64,000 nt of DNA from JBGSQR01 sp964509295 (GCA_964509295.1 CAZDWS010000001.1:186001-250000), one strand, 5' to 3'; positions 41,012 to 50,791 are shown, counted from the first letter of the stretch. Numbers and translations are program-made. The notes: generated by a model not told the origin, from the sequence alone.

Positions 41012-41040
41012 TTGACAATATTATATATTTATCTTAAAAA
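41012..41040 (+). promoter_or_regulatory. promoter of the second Hcp module
   Basis: TTGACA (41012-41017), 17 bp, TAAAAA (41035-41040). The -35 is kept but the -10 is worse than in copy 1. Confidence 0.5.
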
Positions 41041-41066
41041 GTTTTTAAAACGATCCGGGGGTATAG

Positions 41067-41360
41067 GTGAATAAACTCCGTTTGCTGAGAAGGCTGCATG
41101 ACGATGAACTGTTCTGCTTTTTGTCCGGTAAAGAATTGCGCCTCTTCCTGTTGATGATCGCTGACAGTACGGAAAGCGGAGAGGGTAAAATGTATTTGGG
41201 ACAAATAACCAGTTTATTTGACAACAAAATTTCTCAGAAAGAGTTGGAAAGCATATGCGAGGAGTTGCAGAAAAAGCAGTTTGTGCGGTTGACCAGTATT
41301 CCGGGATGTGGATCCTCTGTCATGTATCAAATTCGCAATCCGGATGATTACGCACCATGA
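41067..41360 (+). CDS. winged-helix-like small protein, module copy 2
   Basis: 97 residues and the same layout as 39153. It differs at many positions (for example GKMYLGQITSLFDNKISQKELESI against GELHLGYLGLLFGGEISRKGLENI), while the last third is well conserved. It precedes the second hcp by 36 bp. Function as for copy 1, unknown. Confidence 0.65.
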   Translation: MNKLRLLRRLHDDELFCFLSGKELRLFLLMIADSTESGEGKMYLGQITSLFDNKISQKELESICEELQKKQFVRLTSIPGCGSSVMYQIRNPDDYAP

Positions 41361-41395
41361 TTTCAATTATTAAACTCGGAAAGGAGAAATGAAAA

Positions 41396-41881
41396 ATGCC
41401 AATGCCTTGTCACTTAACACTCACAGGAGAAAAACAGGGAGAAATCAGAGGTTCGTGCGACATGAGGGGAAGAGAGAATACGATTCTTGTTTATGAACTT
41501 CATCACTCTATAGGTATGCCAAAGAGTCCTAATAACGGGTTTCCAACGGCAAAAAGAGTTCATAACCCCCTGACCGTAGTTAAAGAGGTCGACCAAAGTT
41601 CGCCCAAGATATTCCAGGCTTGCGTCACCGGAGAACAACTGAAAGATGTAACATTAAAATACTATCGCATTACAAAGCAGGGTACTGAAGAGCATTACTA
41701 CACTACAAAACTCGAAGAGGCTATTGTTGTGGGCTATAGTCCTTACATACCGGTAACTCTTAAGTCCTCGAATGATGTCTTAAAACATATGGAGTCAGTT
41801 TCTTTTGCCTATAAAAAAATCAAGGTGACTTGGGAAGCAACAGGAATTGAAGCAGAAGATTCCTGGGATGCGCCACGATAA
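41396..41881 (+). CDS. hcp: Hcp, type VI secretion tube protein (copy 2)
   Basis: 161 residues. Differs from copy 1 only at residue 2 (P for A), residue 9 (L for I) and residue 14 (Q for L). Beyond that the DNA is identical into the effector gene. Two near-identical tube proteins beside different effectors suggest that each hcp is kept with its own cargo. Confidence 0.95.
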   Translation: MPMPCHLTLTGEKQGEIRGSCDMRGRENTILVYELHHSIGMPKSPNNGFPTAKRVHNPLTVVKEVDQSSPKIFQACVTGEQLKDVTLKYYRITKQGTEEHYYTTKLEEAIVVGYSPYIPVTLKSSNDVLKHMESVSFAYKKIKVTWEATGIEAEDSWDAPR

Positions 41882-41988
41882 ATTATTAAAAGATTTAAAG
41901 GTGGCGAGCTGCTACTCATCTTTTCCTCATCAAGTAGCCTGTACCCTTTAATCACTAACTATTTATTGGACAACAACGGAGGTGCAAG

Positions 41989-42387
41989 ATGGGAGATGAA
42001 AATCGAGGTTATGATTTATCCACAGAAACGGTCACGGAAACGCATATATTTGAACATAGCATACTGGCACGACAGGCGGCATTTTGGTACTGTCAGAATA
42101 ATGTAACAAAGCCTGTGGCTATAGGCTTGGATGGGGCTAGCATGTTCTTCGCTGTGACAGGGGCAGGTCTTCTTGTTACGGGTGGCACGTCATTACTCGC
42201 TGTTGGTAATGCAAATTTAGGGCTTATGTGCAAGGGGCTTTCCGAGGAAACATATAAAGAGGCTGGCAAAACGCCCTCTACATATACAACTACCTTGGGG
42301 GCAATCCCAATACCAGGATTCAAAGGAAGACTTATTAGTTTTGGTATGTCTCTCACCGATGCGTTGCTAACCGTACACGATAAATAA
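41989..42387 (+). CDS. putative Hcp-dependent membrane-acting effector, copy 2
   Basis: 132 residues. Identical to copy 1 for residues 1-85, then a different C-terminal third: EETYKEAGKTPSTYTTTLGA instead of AVDIFIEAGSTPSAYTTTLG, and ISFGMSLTDALLTVHDK. One residue shorter. The shared N-terminal part would be the loading/membrane region and the variable part the specificity region. Confidence 0.55.
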   Translation: MGDENRGYDLSTETVTETHIFEHSILARQAAFWYCQNNVTKPVAIGLDGASMFFAVTGAGLLVTGGTSLLAVGNANLGLMCKGLSEETYKEAGKTPSTYTTTLGAIPIPGFKGRLISFGMSLTDALLTVHDK

Positions 42388-42388
42388 C

Positions 42389-42715
42389 ATGAAAAAAATA
42401 AAACTTCTAAATATGGCCCCGTATATTTTTGCTGGACTTAGTATTTTAAATGGCATTGCACTGAATTTTTTTATAAAAGATAAATTTTTGGAATCTATTA
42501 GTGTTGTAGCCTTTTTATTACTATTTACATTATTTTTTTCATCCATGGCGTTAGGATCGCATTTTTCCGGTGAATTCAACATCAGGGGCGCAAGAGCAAC
42601 AAGAGCTGAAAATCCGGTAGCATTTTATTTTGCCATGTTTTTTTATGTGTTGATTTCGTTACTGCTTTTTCGTTTGTTTGTTAAAGTTACACTCGAAATA
42701 ATTCATGGTAGTTAG
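42389..42715 (+). CDS. putative immunity membrane protein, copy 2
   Basis: 108 residues. Three predicted helices as in copy 1. Residues ~1-50 diverge (FAGLSILNGIALNFFIKDKF against FFGLSVLIGIALSFYIKDAH), and residues from FFSSMAL onward are nearly identical, including NIRGARATRAENP. Variation therefore tracks the variable end of the adjacent effector. Confidence 0.55.
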   Translation: MKKIKLLNMAPYIFAGLSILNGIALNFFIKDKFLESISVVAFLLLFTLFFSSMALGSHFSGEFNIRGARATRAENPVAFYFAMFFYVLISLLLFRLFVKVTLEIIHGS

Positions 42716-42737
42716 GCATTGCAGATTTTTTAAAAAT

Positions 42738-42768
42738 GCCCTTCCTGAAAAATCAGGAGGGGCTTTTT
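42738..42768 (+). terminator. terminator after the second Hcp module
   Basis: GCCCTTCCTGA pairs with TCAGGAGGGGC (one T-G pair) around AAAA, followed by TTTTT. No similar terminator separates the two modules. Confidence 0.85.
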
Positions 42769-43019
42769 GTCGAGCAACCGGATAAAGATCATAATACAAG
42801 CCAATGAACAGGGACCGAATATGTACGACTCGGTTGAGCAGCTACCTTCTCATCAACGACTTTTACGAATAGTCTATTATATTTGACGAGCCTCATATTG
42901 GGTGATATTCTCCACAAAACTGTTCCCTCCATCTGCACCGATTCAATCATTATAACTGGACTTTTTTTCAGCTGTTACGGGCACACCCTATAAACATCAC
43001 GTTCAAAGGAGAACCGGCA

Positions 43020-44132
43020 ATGAAGAATATCCTGGACAACACCCCCGAAATTCTGCTTATGGGACCAGGTCCCTCCCTGGTTTCAGACTCAGTACTGAAT
43101 GCACTGGCGAAAAAAACCGTCGGCCACCTGGACCCTTACTTCCTCAGCCTGATGGATGAAACCAAAGTCATGCTCCAACTACTGCTGGGGACCCACAACC
43201 AGTATACAATCCCCATTTCAGGAACCGGATCCGCCGGCATGGAAACCTGTTTCGTCAACCTGGTGGAAAAGGGCGATCGCGTGCTGATTCTCTCCAACGG
43301 CGTCTTTGGCCTGCGCATGATTGATGTAGCCGGACGTCTGGGAGCAGAAGTAGACAAGCTGGAATTCCCTTTTGGGGAAGCTGTTCAGGTGGAAGCGGTT
43401 CGCCAGAAACTGCAGGGCCAGAAATACAAAATCGTTGCCGTAGTGCATGCCGAGACTTCCACGGGTGTGCTGAACCCGGTAGCGGAAATAGGTGAACTGC
43501 TTAAAGGGAGCGACACCCTTTATCTGGTTGATACGGTCACCAGCCTGGGCGGCATCGAAGTCTGCATGGATAAATGGGGCATTGACGCCCTCTACAGCGG
43601 CACCCAGAAATGCCTCTCATGTCCTCCGGGTCTCTCTCCGGTTTCTTTTTCCGACCGCGCCATGGAAGCGGTAAAGAAACGGGCCACCAAGGTGCCCAAC
43701 TGGTACCTGGATCTGACCATGATTGCCAACTACTGGGGCCAGTCGCGCGCCTATCACCATACAGCACCGATCAATATGCTCTATGGATTTTATCAGGCGC
43801 TTTACAACTTCTTCGAAGAAGGCGCTGACAATGTTTTTATCCGACACCGGCTGGCACATCTGCAACTGGTCAAAGGGTTAGCCGAATTGGGACTGACGCT
43901 GCTGGTGGAGGAGAAGTCCAGACTGCCGATGCTGAATGCCGTAATTGCACCGGAAGGGATTGATGAGGCGGCTGTCCGCAAGCGTCTGCGCACAGAGTTC
44001 CAGATTGAAATCGGTGGCGGGCTCGGTGTTTTGGCAGGCAAAATCTGGCGTATCGGTCTGATGGGGCACACCGCTCGCCCTGAACATGTCAACCACTTCC
44101 TGACATCCTTGAAACAGGTTCTTGCCAAATAA
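43020..44132 (+). CDS. class V aminotransferase (alanine/serine-glyoxylate type)
   Basis: 370 residues. A PLP enzyme of the SPT/AGT group: MGPGPSLVSDSVLNAL at the N-terminus, SGTGSAGMETC, DTVTSLGGIEVCMD, and the PLP lysine in SGTQKCLSCPPGLS. Likely an alanine- or serine-glyoxylate (or pyruvate) transaminase; the exact donor is uncertain. AAAGGAGAA precedes the ATG. Monocistronic. Confidence 0.9.
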   Translation: MKNILDNTPEILLMGPGPSLVSDSVLNALAKKTVGHLDPYFLSLMDETKVMLQLLLGTHNQYTIPISGTGSAGMETCFVNLVEKGDRVLILSNGVFGLRMIDVAGRLGAEVDKLEFPFGEAVQVEAVRQKLQGQKYKIVAVVHAETSTGVLNPVAEIGELLKGSDTLYLVDTVTSLGGIEVCMDKWGIDALYSGTQKCLSCPPGLSPVSFSDRAMEAVKKRATKVPNWYLDLTMIANYWGQSRAYHHTAPINMLYGFYQALYNFFEEGADNVFIRHRLAHLQLVKGLAELGLTLLVEEKSRLPMLNAVIAPEGIDEAAVRKRLRTEFQIEIGGGLGVLAGKIWRIGLMGHTARPEHVNHFLTSLKQVLAK

Positions 44133-44155
44133 CCATACGATTATAAATATGATCT

Positions 44156-44196
44156 GAAAGGGGTTTCCAGATTTAGTTGGAAATCCCTTTTTAATT
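44156..44196 (+). terminator. terminator after the aminotransferase
   Basis: AAAGGGGTTTCCA pairs with TGGAAATCCCTTT with one mismatch, then TTAATT. Confidence 0.75.
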
Positions 44197-44287
44197 TATA
44201 CCCCTTGTACCGGCACCAATTTTGCTTTAATGAGCGGATCATATCAAGGCAATGAATGCCTATTTTCAATGGACAAGGGAGTCTAAA

Positions 44288-45937
44288 ATGTCGCAAAACC
44301 ATGCTATTTCTCGTTTTAGTGTTACCCAACTGGTCAGTTTTCTAGCTGTGTTTTTCCTGCTTGGCTTTACTGTTCTGCTTTCCTTCTCTGCTTACACATC
44401 GAGCAAGACCGCTGTAAACGGCCCAATTTATGGGCAGATCATTCAGGGCAAAGACCTGATAGCCGACATACTCCCCCCTCCCGAGTACATTATCGAATCC
44501 TATCTGGTAGCTTTCCAGGCATACGATGCCAAGGACCCCGGTGCTGTAAAAGAACATTTAAAGTCCGTCCAACGACTACGTAAAGAGTTCGAAGAACGCC
44601 AGACCTATTGGACCAAGGAGTTGAAAGACGGCGAAATAAAGACACTGATGATCGGTGACGCCGCCAAAGCTGCACGTGAATTTTTCAACAGCGCAGAAAA
44701 GGACTTCTTCCCTGCTCTTGAACGCGAAGACACTGTCGCTGCCGGGTCAGTTCTGCATAAAAGCCTTACACCTCATTATAATGCCCATCGGAGTGTAATC
44801 GACAAGATTGTTACCCTTACAAATGCAAGCAATGAAAAGATCGAAAAAAGCACTGTCAACCTGCTAAAAACGTACAACTGGGTAACGATTGTAATAGTTA
44901 TCGCTGTATTCGTTGTGTCAGCCCTGCTTTCTCTGCTGGTAATCCGTTCAGTTCACAACACCCTTTCAACCTGTGCCGATATAACCAACCGCATAGCAGA
45001 AGGCGACCTATGCGTGGACATCAAAGTTGAAGGACGCGGCTCCATCAGATTACTATTGGAAAGTATCTCTACAATGGCTGCACACCTGCGTGAAATTGTT
45101 GGTCAAGTATCTGCAACAACGCACAATCTGTCTTCAGAAGCAGACCGGCTGCAATCAGCCTCCCACCAGATAGCACAGGAGTCTTCTCAGATAGCAGTCA
45201 AAGCCAGGGGTTTCACCAATGCTATCGGGGAGTTGGCCGCCACCTCAAACGATATCTCTATCAACTGCCGTTCAGTTGCCTCCAGCTCTGCCAGCGCCAC
45301 CAAACTTGCCAGTTCGAGCACGGCAATTGTGCAGGAAACAATTAACGGTATGCAGTCAATTGCCAATCATGTCAAAGAAACTTCCGATATAATCGACTCT
45401 CTTGGCGTTAGATCGGAACAAATCGGCCAGATCATCGAGACCATCAGCGACATTGCCGACCAGACCAATCTGCTGGCTTTGAACGCTGCCATTGAAGCTG
45501 CCCGTGCTGGTGAACAGGGTCGCGGATTTGCAGTTGTTGCCGATGAAGTAAGGGCACTTGCCGAACGCACAACCAGGGCTACGCGTGAAATAACAGGCAT
45601 GATCGGGAATATTCAAAAAGAGACCGGCCAGGCGGTCAGCTGCATGGAAGAAGGGGTCAAAGAGGTGGAAATAGGCAACAACGCCTCAATCCGCTCCGGC
45701 CAGGCTTTAGAAAGTATCCGCGAGGAAGTGGGCGAAGTCACTGTCAAGATCGACCAGATTGCAACAGCTGCAGAACAACAGACAGCGGCAACAGCAGACA
45801 TCAATCTGCACATCGGCCAGATCTCCGAATCGATCAGAGGCACTGCTCAGGAAGCGACTTCCGTTGAAGAAAGCGCCGCACAAATCTCCTCCATGACAGT
45901 AAAACTGGAACAACTGGTCGGCAAATTCAAAATGTAA
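44288..45937 (+). CDS. methyl-accepting chemotaxis protein with periplasmic helical sensor
   Basis: 549 residues from the ATG at 44288, preceded by GGGAG; the frame upstream to 44252 lacks a site. TM1 (about 17-38), a periplasmic helical ~150-residue region rich in charged residues (ERQTYWTKELKDGE), TM2 (about 200-221), HAMP (about 222-275) and the signalling hairpin IADQTNLLALNAAIEAARAGEQ. It signals to CheA/CheW. The ligand is unknown. Confidence 0.93.
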   Translation: MSQNHAISRFSVTQLVSFLAVFFLLGFTVLLSFSAYTSSKTAVNGPIYGQIIQGKDLIADILPPPEYIIESYLVAFQAYDAKDPGAVKEHLKSVQRLRKEFEERQTYWTKELKDGEIKTLMIGDAAKAAREFFNSAEKDFFPALEREDTVAAGSVLHKSLTPHYNAHRSVIDKIVTLTNASNEKIEKSTVNLLKTYNWVTIVIVIAVFVVSALLSLLVIRSVHNTLSTCADITNRIAEGDLCVDIKVEGRGSIRLLLESISTMAAHLREIVGQVSATTHNLSSEADRLQSASHQIAQESSQIAVKARGFTNAIGELAATSNDISINCRSVASSSASATKLASSSTAIVQETINGMQSIANHVKETSDIIDSLGVRSEQIGQIIETISDIADQTNLLALNAAIEAARAGEQGRGFAVVADEVRALAERTTRATREITGMIGNIQKETGQAVSCMEEGVKEVEIGNNASIRSGQALESIREEVGEVTVKIDQIATAAEQQTAATADINLHIGQISESIRGTAQEATSVEESAAQISSMTVKLEQLVGKFKM

Positions 45938-46085
45938 TTAATATTTATGTAGATCTGGTAACTGGGTTTTTGGCAATAGCTGAAAACCCAGTTATTTGTA
46001 AACCGCAGACTATTGTATTATTATCAGAACGTTAATTTGGTGGTATTATTCTCTAACACCATTCACTTACTGCTACGGAGAGAAC

Positions 46086-46802
46086 ATGTCCATACCAGAA
46101 CTCAACCAACAAACGACAACACATGATCAGAAAGCAATATCCGAACGTCAAACCTCTTTAGCCTCCGAACTCTTCCGGGGGGACATCACCGCCAACTCGC
46201 TGCTGGAATCACTGGCAGAAGGTGTAGTTGTCATCGACAGTTCAGGTACTATTTTGCTTGTCAATAGTCGTGCCGAGCAGATTTTCGGGTACCCGGCAAA
46301 CGGGCTGGCGGGCCAATCCCACTCCGTTCTGATACCCGAACGTTTGAGCAAAATCCATGAAGAACATCAGAAAAGTTTTTTCAAGGAGCACAAAAATAGA
46401 CCTATGGGGCAGATGCTGAATCTGAGCGGGCGGCGCAGCGACGGCAGTGAGTTTCCGCTTGAAATCAGCCTCTGCTATATCAATGGCGCAAGAAGACCGC
46501 TGGTTCTGGCGCTTGTCAGCGATATCACCGAGCGTAAGCATTTGCAGAACGAACTTTCCAGCAAAATCGAACAGCTGGAGGCCACACTGGCCAAGATCAG
46601 ACGTCTGGAAGGTATTATTCCAATCTGCATGTATTGCAAAAAGATCCGGGATGACAAAGAAAGCTGGCAGAAGCTGGAAAACTATATAACCGAACACTCC
46701 GAAGCACTGTTCAGCCACGGAATCTGCCCCGATTGTGCAAAAATTGAAATGGAAAAACTGGAAGAATTCAAACAGAAGAGGAAAGAACAACAGTCAACCT
46801 GA
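46086..46802 (+). CDS. PAS-domain protein with C-terminal cysteine-rich tail
   Basis: 238 residues. A PAS/PAC domain (about 43-165: LAEGVVVIDSSGTILLVNSRAEQIFGY) has no attached kinase or cyclase. A short coiled coil leads into a conserved tail with IIPICMYCKKIRDDKESWQK and HGICPDC, i.e. CxxC ... CxxC, probably a zinc or redox switch. This tail occurs on many delta-proteobacterial PAS proteins. The thioredoxin gene begins 20 bp later, suggesting a redox link (inference). Confidence 0.85.
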   Translation: MSIPELNQQTTTHDQKAISERQTSLASELFRGDITANSLLESLAEGVVVIDSSGTILLVNSRAEQIFGYPANGLAGQSHSVLIPERLSKIHEEHQKSFFKEHKNRPMGQMLNLSGRRSDGSEFPLEISLCYINGARRPLVLALVSDITERKHLQNELSSKIEQLEATLAKIRRLEGIIPICMYCKKIRDDKESWQKLENYITEHSEALFSHGICPDCAKIEMEKLEEFKQKRKEQQST

Positions 46803-46821
46803 TATTTCAGGAGAAATGAAA

Positions 46822-47262
46822 ATGCCTTCATCGGTTATAGTAACCTGCACTTCCTGCGGCGTCGACAATCGCATACCAGCAGACAAAGAGGGAGTACGTG
46901 GAAAATGCGGCAACTGCCGCGAACTTTTACCCCCCATGTACCGCACCTCGCAACAACTCAATTCCGCAACTTTCGATGCATTTCTTGCCGCATACCCCGG
47001 CCCGGTACTAGTCGAATTCTGGGGCCCGACCTGTCCGCACTGCCATTCATACGCACCAACAATCAGGAGCGTGGCCGAGAGACTGGCCGGAAAAGCAGCC
47101 GTTGTTCAGATCAACACCCAGGGAAACCCGTCTCTGGCCTCCCGTTTTGCAATTCGCGGCATACCGGTTGTCTTTCTTTTCCGCAATGCGAAATTCATCG
47201 ACCAGCTGCCAGGAGCCAGAAGCGTCGAGGAACTGCTGACCTGGTTCAGGCGCCACGCCTGA
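46822..47262 (+). CDS. thioredoxin 2-like protein with CPHC active site
   Basis: 146 residues from the ATG at 46822, 8 bp after AGGAG. The N-terminal zinc ribbon of Trx2 is present (CTSCGVDNRIP ... CGNC), then the thioredoxin fold. The active site is WGPTCPHC instead of WCGPC; CPHC is typical of oxidising DsbA-like enzymes and should raise the redox potential. A cytoplasmic disulfide exchanger. It is paired with the PAS-Cys protein and converges on metH. Confidence 0.9.
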   Translation: MPSSVIVTCTSCGVDNRIPADKEGVRGKCGNCRELLPPMYRTSQQLNSATFDAFLAAYPGPVLVEFWGPTCPHCHSYAPTIRSVAERLAGKAAVVQINTQGNPSLASRFAIRGIPVVFLFRNAKFIDQLPGARSVEELLTWFRRHA

Positions 47263-47275
47263 AAACCTGCCCGTA

Positions 47276-50200
47276 CTATCTACCGTCAATTGTAAAATAC
47301 TGAGCCTGGGAATGATGGAAAACAATGGCCGATACGCTTGCTTCCGGATCCATCATATAGCCTTCTGTCAACTGCATGCCGATCAGGTCCGGCTGAAGCA
47401 GTGCAAAGATTTTTTCCTGATCTGACATTTCCGGGCAGGAGGCGTAGCCGGGCGAAACCCTGATACCGCGATATTCTCCCTTCAGCACATCCATAGCCGT
47501 CAAGGTCGGTGCATCACTGATGCCCCAGGCGTCACGAATGCGTTTATGTACGTATTCGGCGGTTGATTCAGCCATCTCCAGCGCTAAAGCCTGCAGCACA
47601 TGGGATTTCAGATATTCCCCTTCGCTTTTCCAGAGTTCCGCCTGCCTGCGGACCCCTTCCCCGGCTGTTGTTACAAACAGCGCCACACTGTCCATTTCAC
47701 CACCGGCTACGGGACGGACATAATCAGCCAGACAGAGATGTTTCTCTCCCGGCTGTCGCGGAAAGGAAAACCGCATGATTTCATTGCCGGCTCCATCCGG
47801 ATTGTAGAGCACCAGGTCATTGCCGTCACCGCAGGCCGGATAGAAGCGGTAGAGTCCCTTGGGCTGGATCAGAGACTGCTGGCGCACCATTTCAATAATC
47901 GACTGCACGGTTTCATGCAGCCGCACGGCCTTTTCATCTCCGGCCTCCAACAGCTTAGGAACAGATCCGATCAGGCCCAGGTGTTTACTGTAAAGCATCT
48001 GCCGGTTAAGGTAGGTCAGGACATGATCCAGCGGAATATTTTTCAGGACATGGGGCTGAAAATCAGGTGCAGTGGGCAAAACCATATTTGTTGAGATGTC
48101 TGACCGCAGCTCTGCCGAAGCCGACTGAACAGCTGGAGGCCTGGCCGCAGCTTCCAGGCGGGATTCCGCCTGACGTTCGGCCAGGGCCTGAAACAGTGCC
48201 GGTCGCTGGGTCGGATCGGCCAGCTGGTTGGCAATATCCAGTCCCACCATGGCATCCTTGGCATACAGCACCGGACCGCCGTATTCAGCGGCAATCTTGG
48301 TATCTGCAAAGCGTCTGGAAAGCGCCGCCCCACCCACCATTAAAGGCACGTCAATACCGGCAGCCTTCAGGTCAGCAGCGGTAAATGCCATCTGGTGGGC
48401 GCTCTTGACCAGCAGGCCGGACAGGCCGATGAAGTCCGGCTTCTCACGACGGGCAGCGGCAATCAGCTCTTCCGGCGGCACCTTGATACCCAGGTTGATT
48501 ACCTGAAAACCGTTATTGGAAAGGATAATCTCCACCAGATTTTTACCGATGTCATGCACATCGCCTTTTACCGTGGCCAGCAGCAGCTTGCCCTTGGAGG
48601 AACTCTCGGTTTTCTCCAGGAACGGCTCCAGATGTGTCACCGCGCTTTTCATGGATTCCGCCGATTGCAGCACTTCGGCAACGATCAGCTGGTTGTCATT
48701 AAAAAGGCGCCCCACCTCTGCCATTCCGGCCATCAGAGGTCCGTTGATAATATCCAGCGCCTTGTCGCCACGGGCCAAAAGGGCATCCAGATCCGCTGTC
48801 AACCCTTCCTTGCTCCCTTCGATAACGTAACGCGGCACACGTTCATCCAGGGTCAGACTTGCCGCAGGGATGCGGGATACGGGCTGACGGTCGCGGAAAT
48901 GTGCTGCAAATGCCGCCACCGGGTCGCTGCCGCGCCAGAAAATCAGGTCCTCCGCCAGAGCCAGCTCTTCTGCGGAAATACTGGCATATCGCTCCAGTTT
49001 TTCCGTATTGACAATGGCATAGGTCAGGCCGGCTTTGACACAGTGGTGCAGAAAAACCGAATTCAACACCTCCCGGCCCGTTGGCGGCAGACCAAAGGAC
49101 ACATTTGATATACCCAGTATGGTACTGCTGCGAGGAAACTCCTGAGCAATCAGCCGCACCCCTTCAATGGTTTCCTCGGCTGAACCGATATAGTTTTCAT
49201 CCCCTGTACCGACCGGGAAAACCAGCGGATCAAAAATAAGATCTTCCGGTTTCAACCTGTAGCAATTCACCAGCAGATCATAGGAACGCCGGGCGATCTC
49301 CAGCTTGCGCTCTCTGGTCACAGCCATGCCATGTTTCGGGTCTTCATCAATACACCCCACCACCACCGCACCGCCAAACCTATGCAGTAACGGGGCCACC
49401 GTGGCAAAACGTTCCTGGCCATCTTCCAGGTTAATGGAGTTGATGATGGACTTACCCTGCAAGCGCTGCATAGCCAGCTCAATCACCTTCACATCAGTAC
49501 TGTCTATCATGATCGGCGCCCGCACCTTGCGCGGCAGAAAATTCAACAACTGCTCCATATCAGCAGCCTCATCCCGATCCGGATTAGCCACGCATATATC
49601 AATCACCTGCGCCCCGCCTTTAATCTGGGCACGGGCAATCTCGCTGGCCTCCTCAAATTTCTCGGCCACAATCAGATTCTTGAATTTACGCGAACCGATC
49701 ACATTGGTCCGCTCTCCCACCAGCACCGGCCTGGCATCTTCCTCCACAAACAATGCCTCAATGCCGGTGACAACCCGACGACGCTTCCGTTGTGGCCGAC
49801 GGGGCGGTTTTCCGTCCACCAATTGCGCAATGGCAGCAATGTGCGCCGGAGTGGTGCCGCAGCAGCCGCCCACCAGATTGAGCCACCCTTCATCCACAAA
49901 ACGGGCCAGCTTGTGTGCCAGCGAGGCCGGTGTCTCCGCATACTGGCCATGCTCATCCGGTAATCCCGCATTGGGGTAGACCGACACATGGCAGGTAGCC
50001 AAATCGGACAGTACCCGCAGGTGATCCGTCATGAACTCCGGACCGGTGGCACAGTTGAGACCGATGCTGAACAGCCCCAGATTTGCTTCCAGGTGCGACA
50101 GGCTGGCGTAAAAGGCCTCTGCAGTCTGACCGGCCAGCATAGTTCCGGTCGCCTCAATTGTGCCCGAAATCATCAGCGGAATGCGCTGGCCGTGTTCCAG

Positions 50201-50740
50201 AAAGGCACGACGAATCCCTTCCGCAGCAGCCTTCAGATTCAGCGTATCCTGGGCAGTTTCCAGCAAAAGCAGATCAACACCACCGGCCATCAGCCCCAGG
50301 GTCTGGCCACGAAAGCCTTCTACCAACTGCTCAAAAGTCACACCGCCGGTTACCGAAATAGTGCGCGTTGTGGGCCCCATGGAACCGGCCACCCAGCGCG
50401 GTTTTACTAATGTGGACATACTGCTGCATGCAGTCCGTGCTATTACAGCAGCCTGCCGATTAATCTCAAAAACCTGCCTTTCCATCCCGTATTCCGCCAG
50501 AACAATATCAGTGGCTCCAAAGGTATCGGTGGAAATAATATCGGCCCCTGCCTCCAGATAGTCCAGATGAATCTGCCTGATCACGTCCGGCCTGGTCAGG
50601 ACAAGATGTTCATTGCATCCATCGTATTCCGCCCCGCCAAAATCCGCCGGAGTCAGTTCACATGCCTGAATCTGGGTGCCCATGGCACCATCCAGTACAA
50701 GTATACGTTCGGCAAGGGCCGCTATCACAGGATGGGTCAT
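47276..50740 (-). CDS. metH: cobalamin-dependent methionine synthase
   Basis: 1,154 residues, near full MetH length (E. coli 1,227). Domains in order: homocysteine-binding with zinc cysteines (GLNCATGPE, GGCCGTTP), pterin-binding (GERTNVIGSRKFK), B12-binding with DVHDIGKN, and the C-terminal SAM activation domain (GIRVSPGYASCPE; YMMDPEASVSAIV). It methylates homocysteine with methyl-tetrahydrofolate. The activation domain looks slightly shortened. AAGGAG precedes the ATG. I saw no SAM or B12 riboswitch upstream. Confidence 0.96.
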   Translation of the reverse strand: MTHPVIAALAERILVLDGAMGTQIQACELTPADFGGAEYDGCNEHLVLTRPDVIRQIHLDYLEAGADIISTDTFGATDIVLAEYGMERQVFEINRQAAVIARTACSSMSTLVKPRWVAGSMGPTTRTISVTGGVTFEQLVEGFRGQTLGLMAGGVDLLLLETAQDTLNLKAAAEGIRRAFLEHGQRIPLMISGTIEATGTMLAGQTAEAFYASLSHLEANLGLFSIGLNCATGPEFMTDHLRVLSDLATCHVSVYPNAGLPDEHGQYAETPASLAHKLARFVDEGWLNLVGGCCGTTPAHIAAIAQLVDGKPPRRPQRKRRRVVTGIEALFVEEDARPVLVGERTNVIGSRKFKNLIVAEKFEEASEIARAQIKGGAQVIDICVANPDRDEAADMEQLLNFLPRKVRAPIMIDSTDVKVIELAMQRLQGKSIINSINLEDGQERFATVAPLLHRFGGAVVVGCIDEDPKHGMAVTRERKLEIARRSYDLLVNCYRLKPEDLIFDPLVFPVGTGDENYIGSAEETIEGVRLIAQEFPRSSTILGISNVSFGLPPTGREVLNSVFLHHCVKAGLTYAIVNTEKLERYASISAEELALAEDLIFWRGSDPVAAFAAHFRDRQPVSRIPAASLTLDERVPRYVIEGSKEGLTADLDALLARGDKALDIINGPLMAGMAEVGRLFNDNQLIVAEVLQSAESMKSAVTHLEPFLEKTESSSKGKLLLATVKGDVHDIGKNLVEIILSNNGFQVINLGIKVPPEELIAAARREKPDFIGLSGLLVKSAHQMAFTAADLKAAGIDVPLMVGGAALSRRFADTKIAAEYGGPVLYAKDAMVGLDIANQLADPTQRPALFQALAERQAESRLEAAARPPAVQSASAELRSDISTNMVLPTAPDFQPHVLKNIPLDHVLTYLNRQMLYSKHLGLIGSVPKLLEAGDEKAVRLHETVQSIIEMVRQQSLIQPKGLYRFYPACGDGNDLVLYNPDGAGNEIMRFSFPRQPGEKHLCLADYVRPVAGGEMDSVALFVTTAGEGVRRQAELWKSEGEYLKSHVLQALALEMAESTAEYVHKRIRDAWGISDAPTLTAMDVLKGEYRGIRVSPGYASCPEMSDQEKIFALLQPDLIGMQLTEGYMMDPEASVSAIVFHHSQAQYFTIDGR

Positions 50741-50791
50741 TTTATTACTCCTTATTCTGGCGATGATCCGCTTAACGTGCAGTTATTTAGA

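Larger units (their letters stand above)
40804..42716. repeat. tandem duplication, unit 2 (1,913 bp)
   Basis: Direct repeat of 38891-40803. 41437-42242 is identical to 39524-40329 (806 bp by eye). Flanking parts are 65-90 % similar, which implies gene conversion or relaxed divergence around a homogenised core. Confidence 0.95.

Noticed and set aside
38541..43019. A complete T6SS locus
   Set aside because: No sheath, baseplate, membrane-complex, ClpV or VgrG genes; only hcp and its presumed cargo.
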